DNA of 64,000 nucleotides from Nageia nagi (taxonomy: Eukaryota > Pinophyta), in the NCBI GenBank assembly GCA_050084985.1, contig JBITNC010000001.1, positions 200,012,001 through 200,076,000 on the forward strand, read 5' to 3'. Both the position numbers and the translations under genes were made by a program. The notes below the pieces were generated by a model that saw only the letters and a list, made by a program, of their open reading frames with translations, was not told the DNA's origin and searched no databases. Positions within the stretch are counted from its first letter, which is position 1. Every line of letters begins with the position of its first letter. Shown here one piece after another: positions 34,955 through 45,479 of this stretch.

Positions 34955-35160
34955 TAGCACTATTTAGTTATCCATATGTGAAGAACTATTATGTGTCTTT
35001 TAGCACTATTCAGTTATCCATATGTGAGGAACTCGTATGTATATTCTCTATTTTGGTCAATCTAGCACTATTTAGTTATCCATGTGTGAAGAACTCTTGT
35101 GTCTTTTGGCACTATTCAGTTATCCATATGTGAGGAACTCATATGTGCATGCTCTATTTT
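34955..35160. repeat. Tandem repeat in 3' region of copia 1
   Basis: Four copies of TAGCACTATT-AGTTATCCAT start at 34955, 35001, 35063 and 35107, so a unit of about 107 bp made of two sub-units is present twice. Copia 2 has the same motif once or twice on the minus strand near 44880-44940 (GGTACTATTTGGTTATCCAT). It is therefore an ancestral feature of the family that expanded here. Confidence 0.75.
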
Positions 35161-35599
35161 GTAATAATAATCAAAACATATTTTATATATAGTAGGTTAC
35201 TATAAAATTTTGGTATGGCATCTTTGTGATGAATTATAATGCACCATTGATTAGTTCATTATGGCATTTATGTGATTCATCTATCCTTGATGAGATGAAT
35301 ATGTTGCATCTAACTGATGTTGTTATTTGACCTGCTTATGACTTGTAGGTTCCTTTGAGATTGCAAGTTACTTACCTTAGGTATGTAGGCTCTTAGAGAC
35401 TCTTCATGACTTCCAATTGGATGACTACTTCATTACATTAAAATCAGTTGTGGTTAATGATTGTATTTGGCAAAGTAGTGAGTCTCAAACTAGATCTTTC
35501 TTACTTCATAAATATGTAAAAATTTCTCATATCCATTGTATCTATTTGAAAGAGAACTCTCTTTCTTCTCTTCTATTCGCTCTATCCCAATATTGCATT
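35161..35599 (+). other. 3' non-coding region of copia 1
   Basis: About 440 bp between the repeats and the PPT. The open frame 35417-35623 runs into the LTR and has no recognisable domain. Nothing else seen. Confidence 0.5.
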
Positions 35600-35608
35600 A
35601 ACGGGGAG
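35600..35608 (+). promoter_or_regulatory. PPT of copia 1
   Basis: AACGGGGAG directly before the TGTTGG start of the 3' LTR. A standard copia polypurine tract. Confidence 0.75.
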
Positions 35609-36107
35609 TGTTGGAATGTATAATGCATTATTATAAAGGTTGTAATAATATTCTATGTAAATTCACTAATACTTAAGGGTATCATTTGATATCTTAAGTA
35701 TTTAAGTGAATATAATAATGTAACTTATCCTACACTCCATGTCATGAGCATGCCCCTTGGGTAAAAGGATGTGCATGTCATGCTTTTGTACATTGGATAA
35801 AAGGGTGATCCAAAGAGGATTTTGGCCTATAAATAGAAGGCTCCCTCTTTGTGATCACACACCAATTGTGGAGTAAAGTTATGCTATAGAATAGTAGTGT
35901 AAGAGTTGAGATTAAGAGCATTGTAAGACAGTTGTATTAGTGATTGAAGTAAAGATCTAGTTAATGGATGTACTCCTAATTGTAGGAACCACTTACATTT
36001 TGTGTTATATTTGTGAGATTGCTCTATGAATTTGTTAGATGTGTATTGAGAGCTTTCATATGATCTTGGGAGTTTAGATTTTTTCATGTTATAGTTCAAT
36101 TATCTCA
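35609..36107 (+). repeat. 3' LTR of copia 1
   Basis: 499 bp partner of 28002-28503, with the TATAAATA box at 35828-35835. It ends TATCTCA before the TATAG target duplication. Confidence 0.92.
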
Positions 36108-36112
36108 TATAG
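36108..36112. repeat. Target-site duplication TATAG (right) of copia 1
   Basis: Exact copy of 27997-28001. Confidence 0.9.
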
Positions 36113-36990
36113 AAGTACCTATATCTTGTTGATTTTCTATTGTAGATCCTTCTTATCACCCCATGAGTTGCTCTAAAACTATGTATCAAGTGAGTTTCCT
36201 CCTTTCATCCCCAAGATCTCTAGGTATCCATTGAAGTTCATGTTTCTCCTCAAACCTAGATCCAACATAGAATAATATTTAAAACTCTAATTCAACTTTA
36301 GAGGATCCAAGATTTGTTATTTGCTTAATTGGTTGATTTCTTAGCAAAAATGGGAGTAGATAGTTTGGGAATAATGGTTTGCTCTCCTATATTCCCAACA
36401 TCCTCATCTAAGAACCTCCCTAGGAGAGGGTTAGTTCTTTGCAAAGCTCTATGAGAGTGAGATATCAAAAATATGGGTTTTGGATGACCCATGGATATGT
36501 GATGAGTGGATCCTCTATCTCTCAAACTACAGGATCTCCTCAAGCTTAATTGTCTCTTTGCCTTGTCCTCCTCTCATCGCTCTTCTTCTTCATAAGGGAT
36601 AGGACATGGGGGGATCACATGCCTTTTTTACATCTCTTGACCTCCAATGTATTTTTTGATGGTATTCATCTATTTTTGTATGGTGGTTATGACTCATGTC
36701 ATGTTGTGGATGGCCAAAATGAGCTCATTAAACCTCCTCTCAAGAGTGGACTCTCTAGCTAGAGTAGGGCTCCTTCTCTTGGCCATTGTAGATTTTTCTT
36801 TTATTTCCTCATTCTCCTCACCAAAATTATCCTCATCAAGGATGTCATTCATACAAGGCCAATGACTCCTCCTCCTGGGTAGCTCTAGAAGGGGTTTCTT
36901 CATGTTGAATCTTTTTGCTCTTCTTTGTAGAAGCCATCTCTCTTTTGATGCTAGACTTGGTGTAGTAGTTATGAATGGTAGGTTTCATTC
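36113..36990 (-). pseudogene. gag: gag N-terminal part of gag-protease element
   Basis: Read right to left after the PBS: a probable start near 36940 (MASTKKSKKIQHEE), then, after a frameshift, the open segment 36903-36694 (acidic LDEDNFGEENEEIKEKSTMAKR, ending ELILAIHNMT), and 36543-36325 (GHPKPIFLISHSHRALQ, LLGRFLDEDVGNIGEQTI). The sequence continues across copia 1 into the gag core at 28001-27159. The plus-strand open frames 36550-36762 and 36647-36865 are complements. No domain can be named in this half; identity follows from position between PBS and gag core. Confidence 0.55.
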
Positions 36991-37009
36991 ATAGGTTGGC
37001 CAGATCTAA

Positions 37010-37021
37010 GCTTTGATACCA
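37010..37021 (-). promoter_or_regulatory. PBS of gag-protease element (initiator-Met type)
   Basis: Minus strand TGGTATCAAAGC, one base from TGGTATCAGAGC, 1 bp inside the LTR end at 37023. Confidence 0.85.
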
Positions 37022-37022
37022 T

Positions 37023-37462
37023 TGTATAATCCTAAATATAAATTCAAATGCAATTAAATAAATTCACAAAAGTATACTCTAATGTTTGACCTAGGGCATC
37101 TAGATAAAGCTCAAGCAATGCAATAATGCTAACTTCTAGCCTAGAATAGTAGATACAAGTATTCAACACCTCATAATGCTAATATATGGCTCATACAATC
37201 ATATACATGCAAAATTAATCTAATGATTCCAATACATAAGTATGCAAAATACAATAATGAGATCCAATAGCCCATGACTTGTATTAATGATACAAGATAA
37301 TGAATGATACGATACCAAGCCCATAGGGCTCAATGTTGGCCTCCAATGTCCCAACTAGGGCACGATGAATATGATCAATTCTTGATGGAAGGAACACTAA
37401 ATGAAATAGCCTCACTCCCTCAAAATATAAATCCTTTCCATCAAATGAGCTCTCTCCAAACC
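37023..37462 (-). repeat. 5' LTR of gag-protease element, first piece
   Basis: Matches 24728-25165 of the partner LTR. It is cut at 37462 by gypsy B. The partner sequence CCAAACC-TTGG... continues on the far side of gypsy B at 43649. Confidence 0.82.
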
Positions 37463-38187
37463 TAATCTGAAATTGGATCATATTAAGTTATTCTTTGCAA
37501 GATCAGTACTCATTCTAGAGGTATCTATGCTTGAAGATAGATTGAAGACTAAAATTTGGAGTTAACCAACATATATAACCCATTGATAGAAATGTACTAC
37601 ACTATATTCAAGTCAATTATGGTGTGCATCTAGATGAGTCAGCAAGGAAAGTTAAAGGAACATCGATGTTTTGGGTAGCTGAGTGGTTCAGTGTCTTCAA
37701 CCAGCATCTCAGGGATGGTTCTAGTCTTATTGAATGGCATGATACTCTTTGATTCTATAGATATAGGATGGAGAACTATAGAGTTTTAGGATCTTGGAAT
37801 TGTAAGAATTTGAAAGGACACTAAGAGTCATTCCAGAGTTTTTATAGCTCTGAAATTATTCTTCTTATTATAAAAGATTGCAGTAATTGTAGGAGATTGT
37901 ATTGCCATTATTTTTATTGTATTTCTTTATGTATGTAATATTGTAATTTCCATTAAAAATGATAAGAGAAGACTCTAATTGTATGCTAGATTAGCCCACA
38001 TTTGGTAAGGTAGGGTAAATCATTGTGTTGATCTTGTGTGTTTGAGATTGCTAGTTTATAGTTTTACATTGTGCAATTTTAAATTTATATGCAATTTGAT
38101 GGATCTCATAATGCTAAACATTATTTTTTGTTCAAATCTATAAGTGAATATTTTAGTATGCTATAAGCATCTAATGATTACAAATCA
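37463..38187 (+). repeat. 5' LTR of gypsy B
   Basis: 725 bp. It begins TAATCTGAAATTGG (decayed from TGATCCGAAATTG of the 3' copy) and ends GATTACAAATCA. Confidence 0.85.
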
Positions 38188-38189
38188 TG

Positions 38190-38201
38190 TGGTATCAGAG
38201 C
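38190..38201 (+). promoter_or_regulatory. PBS of gypsy B (initiator-Met tRNA)
   Basis: TGGTATCAGAGC, an exact match to the classic plant initiator-Met PBS, 2 bp after the LTR. Confidence 0.9.
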
Positions 38202-38343
38202 TTGTGTGCATAAAATTTAGGATCAAAATTTTGGAGATTTTAGGCTGCTAGCAGCATGCTTTTTGATGTTTAGGAGGAGATCTCAAATATTAAAATTAAT
38301 TCCAAAGGATCTTGAGATTGGTTGAAGGTGTAGAGTGACTAAA

Positions 38344-39408
38344 ATGCATAATGCAAAGGAGCAACAATTTGTTGTTCATACCATGTTAGATGCTAATTTT
38401 GAAAGGATATTTTTGGCAATAAAGAATCATTTGGCTTATTTGGCTAAGTTGTTGGATGCTGGAGAAAATGTAAATATCAATTAGAGACATCAAGATGTAT
38501 TTGGAAGACCTAATTCATTATCTTCATTAAATTGAGTTCCATTCAAGGTGGAGGCCAAAGTGGATATTCCTACTTGTGGAGGAGAGGTTGATGCAAAAAA
38601 GTTGAACAATTGGTTGAAATAATTAGAGGTTTATTTTCAAATTCATGGTGTTATAAATGATGTTGATAAAATCTCTTTTGCTAAATTAAATATTAGTGGA
38701 CATGCTTTAGTTTGGTGGGAAAGCCATGTAGAAACTCTTAGTCATGAACACTTATCAAAAATATCTTCTTGGAATGAATTTAAGGAGATTTTAAGAGGTC
38801 AATTTTATCCATTAGGACATCATAATAAATAATTGATGAAATGGTAATTCTTTAGACAACAAAGAGAGAAAATAGTTCAAGAGTACTCTACACAATTTAG
38901 AAAATAATCTACTTCACTTGGGGTTTCACTAAAAGATCCTCAAACTTTAATGAAGTACATAAGAGGTTTACATAGTTATTTGCAAAATACTATCATGTTG
39001 TTTAATCCTACTAATCTTGATTAAGTGTGTGTGCATGCACAATACTTAGAGGAGGATGGTAAAATAAGGAGACAATATGATAAATCCAAGAAGGATTCTA
39101 ATTCAATGGGAGGAAAAGAGAAAGGTAAACCTCAAGATAAAGGCAAAGGTAAGCAAGAAACTAATACCACTAATACTTTGAAAAAGAAAGAAGGTGATAG
39201 TAGGCATTGTAATCATTGTTATAAAGATATTCATGTTGATGATACATGTTAAAAATTACATCTGTAATTACATCCATATAAGCATAAGAATAAGAAGAAA
39301 ACTAATGCTATGGTTCTTAGATATGAGGATATTGAGAGAAGTTCTAATGTTGATGAGAGAATAAATTATTTAGCTATTAAAAAGGTTGAAGAATTTCAAG
39401 ACATTTAA
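38344..39408 (+). pseudogene. gag: gag of gypsy B, broken
   Basis: The gag core reads GGEVDAKKLNNWLK, GHALVWWESHVETLSHEHL and FYPLGHHNK, and then RGLHSYLQNTIMLFNPTN. The open segment 39025-39252 has a Lys-rich stretch and an intact CCHC zinc knuckle, HCNHCYKDIHVDDTC. About ten stops (TAA/TAG, mostly at Gln or Trp) interrupt it. Collinear with gypsy A gag. The ATG at 38344 was chosen by analogy with gypsy A, where an upstream in-frame ATG exists; here that codon is GTG. Confidence 0.8.
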
Positions 39409-40100
39409 GAATAAAGTATTCAATTATTCCACCTCAAAATCCAAATTAGTAGATTACATTATTCAATCGAGTTCTCAAGCAAATTTGATTTCAGATACTA
39501 TGATAAGTAATTTGGGATTGAAAACTTTCAACCATCCAAATTCATATCCTTTGGGTTGCGTGCATTGCAATGCTAGTTTGTAAATCACTAAACAATATAA
39601 GTTAAAATTTTATTTTTGTGCAAAGTACATTGATGAAGTTGTGGTTGATATTTTTCCTTTAGACATTTTTGGTGTTATTCTTGGTAACCCTTATATGTGG
39701 GATATAGATGGTATTTATTACAAAAGATCAAACAAATTGTAATTGGTGAAAGATAGAAAGGTGTTTCTATATAGTGCACATAAAAGAAGGAAAAAGCTAC
39801 CTTTGTTCACTACCAGTTAGGTTAAACATATTTTGAATGCTTTTAAAAAGTTTATTCTGATCATGATAAAAATAGGAGCCTCGAGTGATGTAAATCTCAT
39901 GCTATCAGTAGCATGCAATATTGACTGTAGGCCATTAGTGACATGTAATAGAGAAGAATAGATGTAGAACTTGGTTTAAGAGTTAACTAAATTATTTGCA
40001 GAGCCACAAGGATTACCCCCTATGCAAGATATACATCATGATATTCAATTATTACATGATGTTTCATTTCCCAACATAGCTTTGTATCGATAATCAATTT
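39409..40100 (+). pseudogene. pol: Protease and linker of gypsy B, broken
   Basis: Open segment 39386-39583 includes VDYIIQSSSQANLISDTM. The Asp and Gly of the D-S-G triad are both lost (Q-S-S). The C-terminal motif VVDIFPLDIFGVILGNPYMW follows. A linker rich in stops runs to the RT. Confidence 0.7.
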
Positions 40101-40735
40101 TCAAGTAAGAAGAGATAAAGAGGTAGATTCAAGAGTTGGTTGATCAAGAAGTAATCAAATCAAGTACATATCCATGTGGATCACTTGTTATTTTAGTTCC
40201 CATAAAGGATCAAAATTGGAGAATGTGTATTGACTATAGAGCACTTAATAGAATCACCATAAAAAATTGTTATCTATTGCCTTGGATAGATGATCATTTG
40301 GATCAATTGCAAGGGAAAAGATTCTTCACAAAATTGGACTTAAGGAGTCAATATCACTAAGTTCAAATCAAGAAGGATGACATTTCAAATACTTCTTTCA
40401 AGACAATACAAGGCCTATTTTTGTGGCTTGTTTTTCCATTTATTTTATGCAATACACCAGACACATTTATGAGGGTAATGAATGATGTGCTTCATCCATT
40501 TATCAATTCTTTTATTTTTATATACTTGGATGATATTCATGTTTATAGTTCTACTTGGAAAGAACATGTTGTACATATTAGATAAATTTTTCAAGCTTTT
40601 CATAGGGATAAGTTGTTGTTGAAACATTCAAAATGTGAGTTTGGCAAAGAGTCTTAGGTGTATTTGGGCCATGTTATTATTCATGGATAACTTAAGATAG
40701 ACCCTAGTAAAGTAAGTGCTATAGTATATTGGCCA
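40101..40735 (+). pseudogene. pol: Reverse transcriptase of gypsy B, broken
   Basis: Fingers and palm: IKSSTYPCGSLVILVPIKD, WRMCIDYRALNRITIKNCY, RFFTKLDLRSQYH (first catalytic Asp kept), QGLFLWLVFPFILCNTP, and the catalytic YLDDIHVYS with both Asp present. Thumb: KCEFGKES, YLGHVII. Stops at expected Gln and Trp codons (about five) prevent translation. The minus-strand open frame 40445-40627 is a shadow of the YLDD region. Confidence 0.88.
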
Positions 40736-41345
40736 AGGCCATCTAATGTAACTAAAATGAGGAGTTTCTTAGATGTTGTCCAATATTTGAGAAAGTATAT
40801 TGTTGATTTTTCTCATATTGCTTCACCTCTACATGATGTAATCGGCAAGAGGCAAGTTTTCCAATGGGGGAAATAACAACAAACATATTTTGATGCCTTG
40901 AAGTAAAAGATTATTAGTGCACCTATGCTAGCACTTCTTAATTTGCAGAAGCCATTAGAAGTGGATATTGATGTAAATGACTATGCCATAGAAGCCGTTT
41001 TGTTACAATAAGGTAAACTAATTTGCTATCATTCTAAAAAATTTAGTGAGGCTATTTTGAATTATCCTACTTATGATAAGGAAATGTATGCATTAGTTCA
41101 AACTATTAAAAAGTAGAAACATTACTTAATGGGGAAAAAATAATCATTTATATTGATAATAAACCATTAAGGTATTTACAAACTCAATCAAAATTACAAT
41201 AAACTAGACTCTATAAATGGATGGATTTTTGGCAACAATTTCATCTAGTGATTAAATATAAGAAAGGAATATAAGACAAGGTTGTTGACATGCTTTCTAG
41301 ACCACCTATAACTATAGATTCTACATCATTAGTAGCATGTAGTAC
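40736..41345 (+). pseudogene. pol: RNase H of gypsy B, broken
   Basis: PRPSNVTKMRSFLDVVQYL, then EVDIDVNDYAIEAVLLQ (expected D-A-S-x-x-A-x-G-A-V-L-x-Q), LICYHSKKFSEAILNYP, YDKEMYALVQTIKK, and IYIDNKPLRYL (usually TDHKSL). It ends ...VVDMLSRPP. Fully collinear with chromovirus RNase H. Four or more stops. This is the region deleted from gypsy A. Confidence 0.85.
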
Positions 41346-42420
41346 TAATTTTGGGCCATTAGTAATGTGCAAATAGGGGCCAATGAGTTCCCTCTAAGTG
41401 CTAAAATTTCTTCTTTTTATGTTTGAGTTATTTTCGAAGGCATATGTGCAAGATTCTAACTTCGAAGAGGTGCATGAGCAATTATCTTCATCTAGGTCCA
41501 AGTATGAGGGTTTGGATGATTTTTATTTACAAAATGGACTTATTTATCAATTTAATGAATTATGTATCCTTGTAGGTGAAAGAATTGGACTAATTAGGGA
41601 AGCACATACTTCAAATATTGCAGGACATTTTAGGGTTGAAAAGACATTATACAATTTACAAAGGTATGTAAATTGGCCAAAGATGCAAAATCAAATTTTC
41701 AAGTACATAAGGGGGTGTTATTTGTGTTGCAATAACAAGCCAAGTTATAGGAAATGAGGTTTGTATCAGCCACTTCCAGTACCTTCATATCCATGGGAGT
41801 GTATCTCAATGGATTTTGTGGGAGTATTTCCTATGAATAAGAAGGGTCGTGACTATTTATTTGTTTTTGTGAATAGATTTAGTAAGATATGTGTTTTTAT
41901 TTCATGTAAAAAGACTATAATAGGACAAAATGCTACAAATTTATTACTTTCAAATGTTTGGGTTCATTTTGGATTGCCAACTTCTATTATTTTAGATAGA
42001 GATAGTAGATTTTTGGGTAAGTTTTGGGCATGTTTGTGGGAAAAGATGGATACAAGGTTGAAGAGGAGTACTACCTTTCATTCTTAAATAAATGGAAAAA
42101 TCAAGGTGGTGAATAGGACAATGGTTCATTTCTTGAGAGGTTAATATGGTAAGCATCCTAAGTCTTGGGATGAACATCTTGAATATATCCAACATTCATA
42201 CAATAGGGTAATTCATTCTTTTATTAATAAAGGTCCTTTTGAGACTTATTTTGGTTATTTACCACCTTCACCTTTTGATTGTATGTTTGGAAAATAAAAG
42301 GATGAAGAAGATTCACTTGAGAAAGAGGAAAAGCAAGTTGAAAATTTTGTTGAAAAGATCAGGTAAATTCATTGGAAAGTCCAAGAGCAACTTGAGACAA
42401 GCCAAGCCAAGTACAAGATG
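41346..42420 (+). pseudogene. pol: Integrase of gypsy B, broken
   Basis: Zinc-binding part in the open segment 41398-41757 (IREAHTSNIAGHFRVEKT, RGCYLCCNNKPSYRK: H-H and C-C ligands in order). Core in 41761-42087: CISMDFVGVFPMNKK (first Asp), HFGLPTSIILDRDSRFL (second Asp), then RSTTFHS followed by a stop where YHPQTDGQTE is expected. The third block is read after that stop as IKVVNRTMVH in place of TEVVNR, so the catalytic Glu is Lys or lost. Continues to LEYIQHSYNRVIHSF. Confidence 0.85.
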
Positions 42421-42906
42421 AGGCATGAAAAACATAGAGTTGACCATAAGTTTCATGTAGGAGACCATGTTTGGATGCATCTTATCAAGGAGAGGTTGCA
42501 AGGACCAACCAAGAAGTTGAAATCTATAAGATATGGACCATTTGAGATTATAAAGCAAGTAAGTGAGAATGTTTTTAGATTGAATCTACTAGTTTATATG
42601 AACATCTATTCAGTTGTGAATGTTGGGCATTTGAAAAAGTATGAGCCATCTATGTTGATTAAAGATGAAGTGAGTTCAAATTAGATTTTGCCATCTTTTA
42701 GTGAATTAGCTCATAATACTATGTATGAACTCAAGGAGGATTTCATATTACAAAATAAGGTTCATGCTACAGAAAGAGGTGAGATAGTGCTTTGGTTGGT
42801 TGGATTGAAAGGATATCAGCCTAATAAAACCAAGTGGATGAAAAAGTCCAAGGTTGGGAGTTGTATCCTCATTTATGCATTTATGGGATCAAATGCCTTC
42901 TCATGA
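42421..42906 (+). pseudogene. pol: Integrase C-terminus with chromodomain-like end, gypsy B
   Basis: 42418-42684 carries FHVGDHVWMHLIKERLQG and KSIRYGPFEIIKQVSENVFR, the GPY/F module. It is followed, after one stop, by 42688-42906. There ILQNKVHATERGEIVLWLVG leads to LKGYQPNKTKWMKKSKV, which has the spacing of a chromodomain (Y/W-L-V-x-W-x-G-Y-x(5)-T/K-W-x). In plant chromoviruses such an end guides integration. The match is weak in the aromatic cage, so it is a tentative call. Confidence 0.65.
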
Positions 42907-42914
42907 AGGAGGTG
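42905..42914 (+). promoter_or_regulatory. PPT of gypsy B
   Basis: GAAGGAGGTG directly before the 3' LTR start TGATCC. Confidence 0.7.
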
Positions 42915-43643
42915 TGATCCGAAATTGAATCATATCAGGTTATTCTTTAAAGGAGCAGTACTCATTCTAGAGGTATTCATGCTTGGAGATAAACTAAAGA
43001 TTGAAATCTAGAGTTGATTAATGTACAAAACCACATCACCAACAACATGCTATATTGTATTTAGGATGGTAATAATATGCATCTTGATGAGTCAATAAGG
43101 AAAGTTGAAGGGACATTGGCACTTTGGACAGCTAAGTGATTTAGTATCTTCAACTGGAATCTTGGAGATGGTTCCAAGCTTATTTAATGGCATGCTACTC
43201 TTTGATTCTATAGAGATAAGATGGAGAAGTAGAGAGTTTTAGGATTTTGGGATTGTAAGAATTTAGAGGAAGATTAAGAGTTATTCCAAATTTTTGTAGT
43301 TCTAAAATTGTTCTTCTTCCTATAGAAGATTGCAGTAATTGTAAGAGATTGTATTACCATTATTTTTATGGCATTTCTCTATGCATGTAATATTGTATAG
43401 TCCATAAATAATGAGAAGAAAAGGCTCTAATTTCATGCTGTATTAGCTCACATTGGGTGAACCAGGGTAAATCATTATGTTGATTTTGTTGTGTGTTTGA
43501 GATTGCTAGTTTGTAGTCTTACATTATCGCAATTTTGAATTTATATGCAATTTGATGGATCTCATAATGGTTAATATTTTTTTTCATTTGAATCTGCAAG
43601 TGAGGATCTAAGTATGTTATAAGCATACGGTGATTACAAATCA
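42915..43643 (+). repeat. 3' LTR of gypsy B
   Basis: 729 bp, TGATCCGAAATTG...GATTACAAATCA. Partner of 37463-38187. Confidence 0.87.
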
Positions 43644-43648
43644 AAATA

Positions 43649-43927
43649 TTGGAGTTCAATTGAATGGTAGGAATATGACCTCAAAATGCCATTGAATGGA
43701 CTAAGATGTTATACCTCAGATGTAGATAAATAGGATCCCTCATCCTATTAACCCTCCTAAATGTTACACCTAGGGATGTTACTTGATGTTGCTCTAAGAC
43801 TTTTGTCCATTGAATAGTATTGATAATAATAAATATCTATGTATCTAGTAATGATGCTCTAAGGCCTCATATAGATAATGTTGGATCCAGATCTCACCTC
43901 AAATTCATCACCCAACCCCTCAAACCA
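43649..43927 (-). repeat. 5' LTR of gag-protease element, second piece
   Basis: Matches about 25169-25445 of the left LTR (ATGGTAGGAATATGACCTCA..., TATTAACCCTCCTA, CATCACCCAACC-CTCAAA). Similarity ends near 43927, where copia 2 begins. The last 0.45 kb of this LTR is not in the window up to the copia 2 break. Confidence 0.75.
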
Positions 43928-43932
43928 ACGAT

Positions 43933-44370
43933 TGATGAAATTAACCTTTTCTGAATTAACTTCTAATCTATCAAGATCTCAAGAAGGCACTTACAACATC
44001 AACATTATTGTACAATAAATCAAGTCAATATCATAAGTAATAAAAGATATAAAATGATTACTCCCTCCTTGGGAGTACATCCACTAACTAAGATCTTCTT
44101 ATTCTCAATGACCTCTCTTACAAAATCTCTCCTCTCTCTCTCAACTCTAAACCTATAGCAAAGCTTGCATAACAATTGTACTATATGAGAGGGGGGTTGT
44201 TCTCTTTTTATAAGAAGAAACCCACTCTATATTTAATCCCTTTACCTATTTTTAATCCTATTCCTATTTTTATTCCCTTAATACTTTAAGGTATCTAAAG
44301 ACACTTTAAGTATTAAGTGAATTTACATTAAGAAGTAATATTTTACAATATTATATTACAAATTCTAACA
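43933..44370 (-). repeat. 3' LTR of copia 2
   Basis: About 438 bp. The right edge (minus TGTTAGAATTTG) is fixed by the PPT. The left edge TGATGAAATT (minus ...AATTTCATCA) is the best TG start near where similarity to the older LTR stops. A TATA-like TATAAAAAG lies at 44204-44212 on the minus strand. It shares the ATGTAAATTCACT-AATACTTAA block with the copia 1 LTR. Confidence 0.7.
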
Positions 44371-44381
44371 CTCCCCCTTAA
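44371..44381 (-). promoter_or_regulatory. PPT of copia 2
   Basis: Minus strand TTAAGGGGGAG directly before the LTR start. Confidence 0.8.
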
Positions 44382-45479
44382 TGTAATATTGGGATAGAGC
44401 ATAGAGAAAAGAAGAAAGAGAGAGTAAGAGAGAGTTCTCCTCCAAAGAAATACAAGTGGAGATGAGAAATTTTACATCCTTAAGAAATAAGCAAGATCTT
44501 TGTTTTAGACTCACTACAATATCATTTGATAAAATAGTTTATAATACAATCATTAACTATAATTGGTTTCATTGTAAGTTTAGTCGATCAACACTAAGTT
44601 GACATGTGAGCCTCCATGAGCCTACCCACTCAAAGTAAGTAACCTATATTCTCAAGATGAAACCTATAAGCTATAAAAAGCTCATAAATAAGATCAGTTA
44701 GATGCATCATAGAAACATTCATATCAATCACAAGATAAATAAACTAAGTAATTCCATCCATGAACTGATCAATGATGCACTATAAATCATCATAAAGATG
44801 CCAAGATAATACTTATAGTCATATGTTGTATATAGAAATATGTATTGATCAATAATAAAAAGAGCATATGTATATATAACAAACTCACCTATGGATAACC
44901 AAATAGTACCAACAAACACATATTGATTCCTCACATAGTGATAACAAAAATAAAATCTACCATGAGTTCCTCACATAGAGCGAACTAACCATGAAGATGT
45001 ACATTTATATCAACACTATATAGCAAAAAATAGCCTCCTAGGGATGACTTTGTCATCACAATCATGAATTCAACCTTCACTACCCCTTGAGGATAACTTC
45101 ATTAACATAAGAAACTTTTAAAGTGCGCACAACAAAGTTTCTAAAGTGGCTAGTGAATAAATCAGGACAGTCAAATTCAAATGAACAGAGTTGCAGTTGT
45201 TCCATTAAAAACTTTCTCCCTGATATAATGTGCTTGTATTTGTGGTGCACTATAATTCATCACTAATATGCCAAGCCATCACTTATAGTCACCAAAAAGA
45301 GGAATGTATAAATAAAGTATACAAACTAAAAAAATTCAATAAATTGATTAAGAAGAAAGTAGTTACAATAGATTCAATAAGAATTTAGCTTTTACTCCTT
45401 TTTTGAGGGCAACTTCACCAACCCAATAGATTCCCTAAACTTACAAAATTGAGCTTTAAGAAGTAGCTTGGTGAATAAA
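44382..45479 (-). other. 3' non-coding region of copia 2
   Basis: About 1.1 kb between RNase H and the PPT. It includes GA-rich DNA at 44400-44450 and, near 44880-44940, the ACTATTTGGTTATCC motif that is tandemly repeated in copia 1. The region 45110-45250 repeats fragments of the RNase H end. The open frame 44728-44934 (minus) has no known domain. Confidence 0.5.

Larger units (their letters stand above)
28002..36107 (+). mobile_element. Copia 1: complete but decayed Ty1/copia element, 8.1 kb
   Basis: Plus-strand element with LTRs 28002-28503 and 35609-36107, TATAG target duplication, PPT, and copia-order coding region (gag, protease, integrase, RT, RNase H). Integrase precedes RT, which is diagnostic of Ty1/copia. 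Two oddities are the 2.35 kb leader without a recognisable PBS after the 5' LTR and the tandem repeats in the 3' non-coding part. It is inserted in gag of the gag-protease element. The LTRs are roughly 90% identical by eye, with small indels. Confidence 0.9.
37463..43643 (+). mobile_element. Gypsy B: chromovirus-like Ty3/gypsy element, 6.2 kb
   Basis: Plus-strand element with LTRs 37463-38187 and 42915-43643, Met-type PBS, PPT, and gag-PR-RT-RH-IN order with a chromodomain-like end. Degenerate target duplication: AAACC (37458-37462) against AAATA (43644-43648). The flanks rejoin the interrupted LTR exactly at that point. LTRs are roughly 83% identical by eye, so it is an old insertion. Every gene is broken by stops. 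Same family as gypsy A. Confidence 0.88.
24728..43927 (-). mobile_element. gag-protease-only LTR element (TR-GAG type), heavily nested
   Basis: Minus-strand element. The left (3') LTR is 24728-25912 and PPT follows at 25916-25926. Internal sequence is 25927-28001 and 36113-37009, with PBS 37010-37021. The right (5') LTR is in two pieces, 37023-37462 and about 43649-43927, with its last roughly 0.45 kb lost to copia 2 or outside the window. Copia 1 (28002-36107) sits in the internal part and gypsy B (37463-43643) in the right LTR. Without insertions the internal region is only about 3 kb and encodes gag and protease but no RT, RNase H or integrase. It was thus dependent on another element's pol. 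Confidence 0.75.

Noticed and set aside
38190-38201. TGGTATCAGAGC and similar sites as possible tRNA gene remnants
   Set aside because: Only the 3'-end complement of initiator-Met tRNA is present, 1-3 bp from LTR ends. These are primer-binding sites, with no tRNA body.
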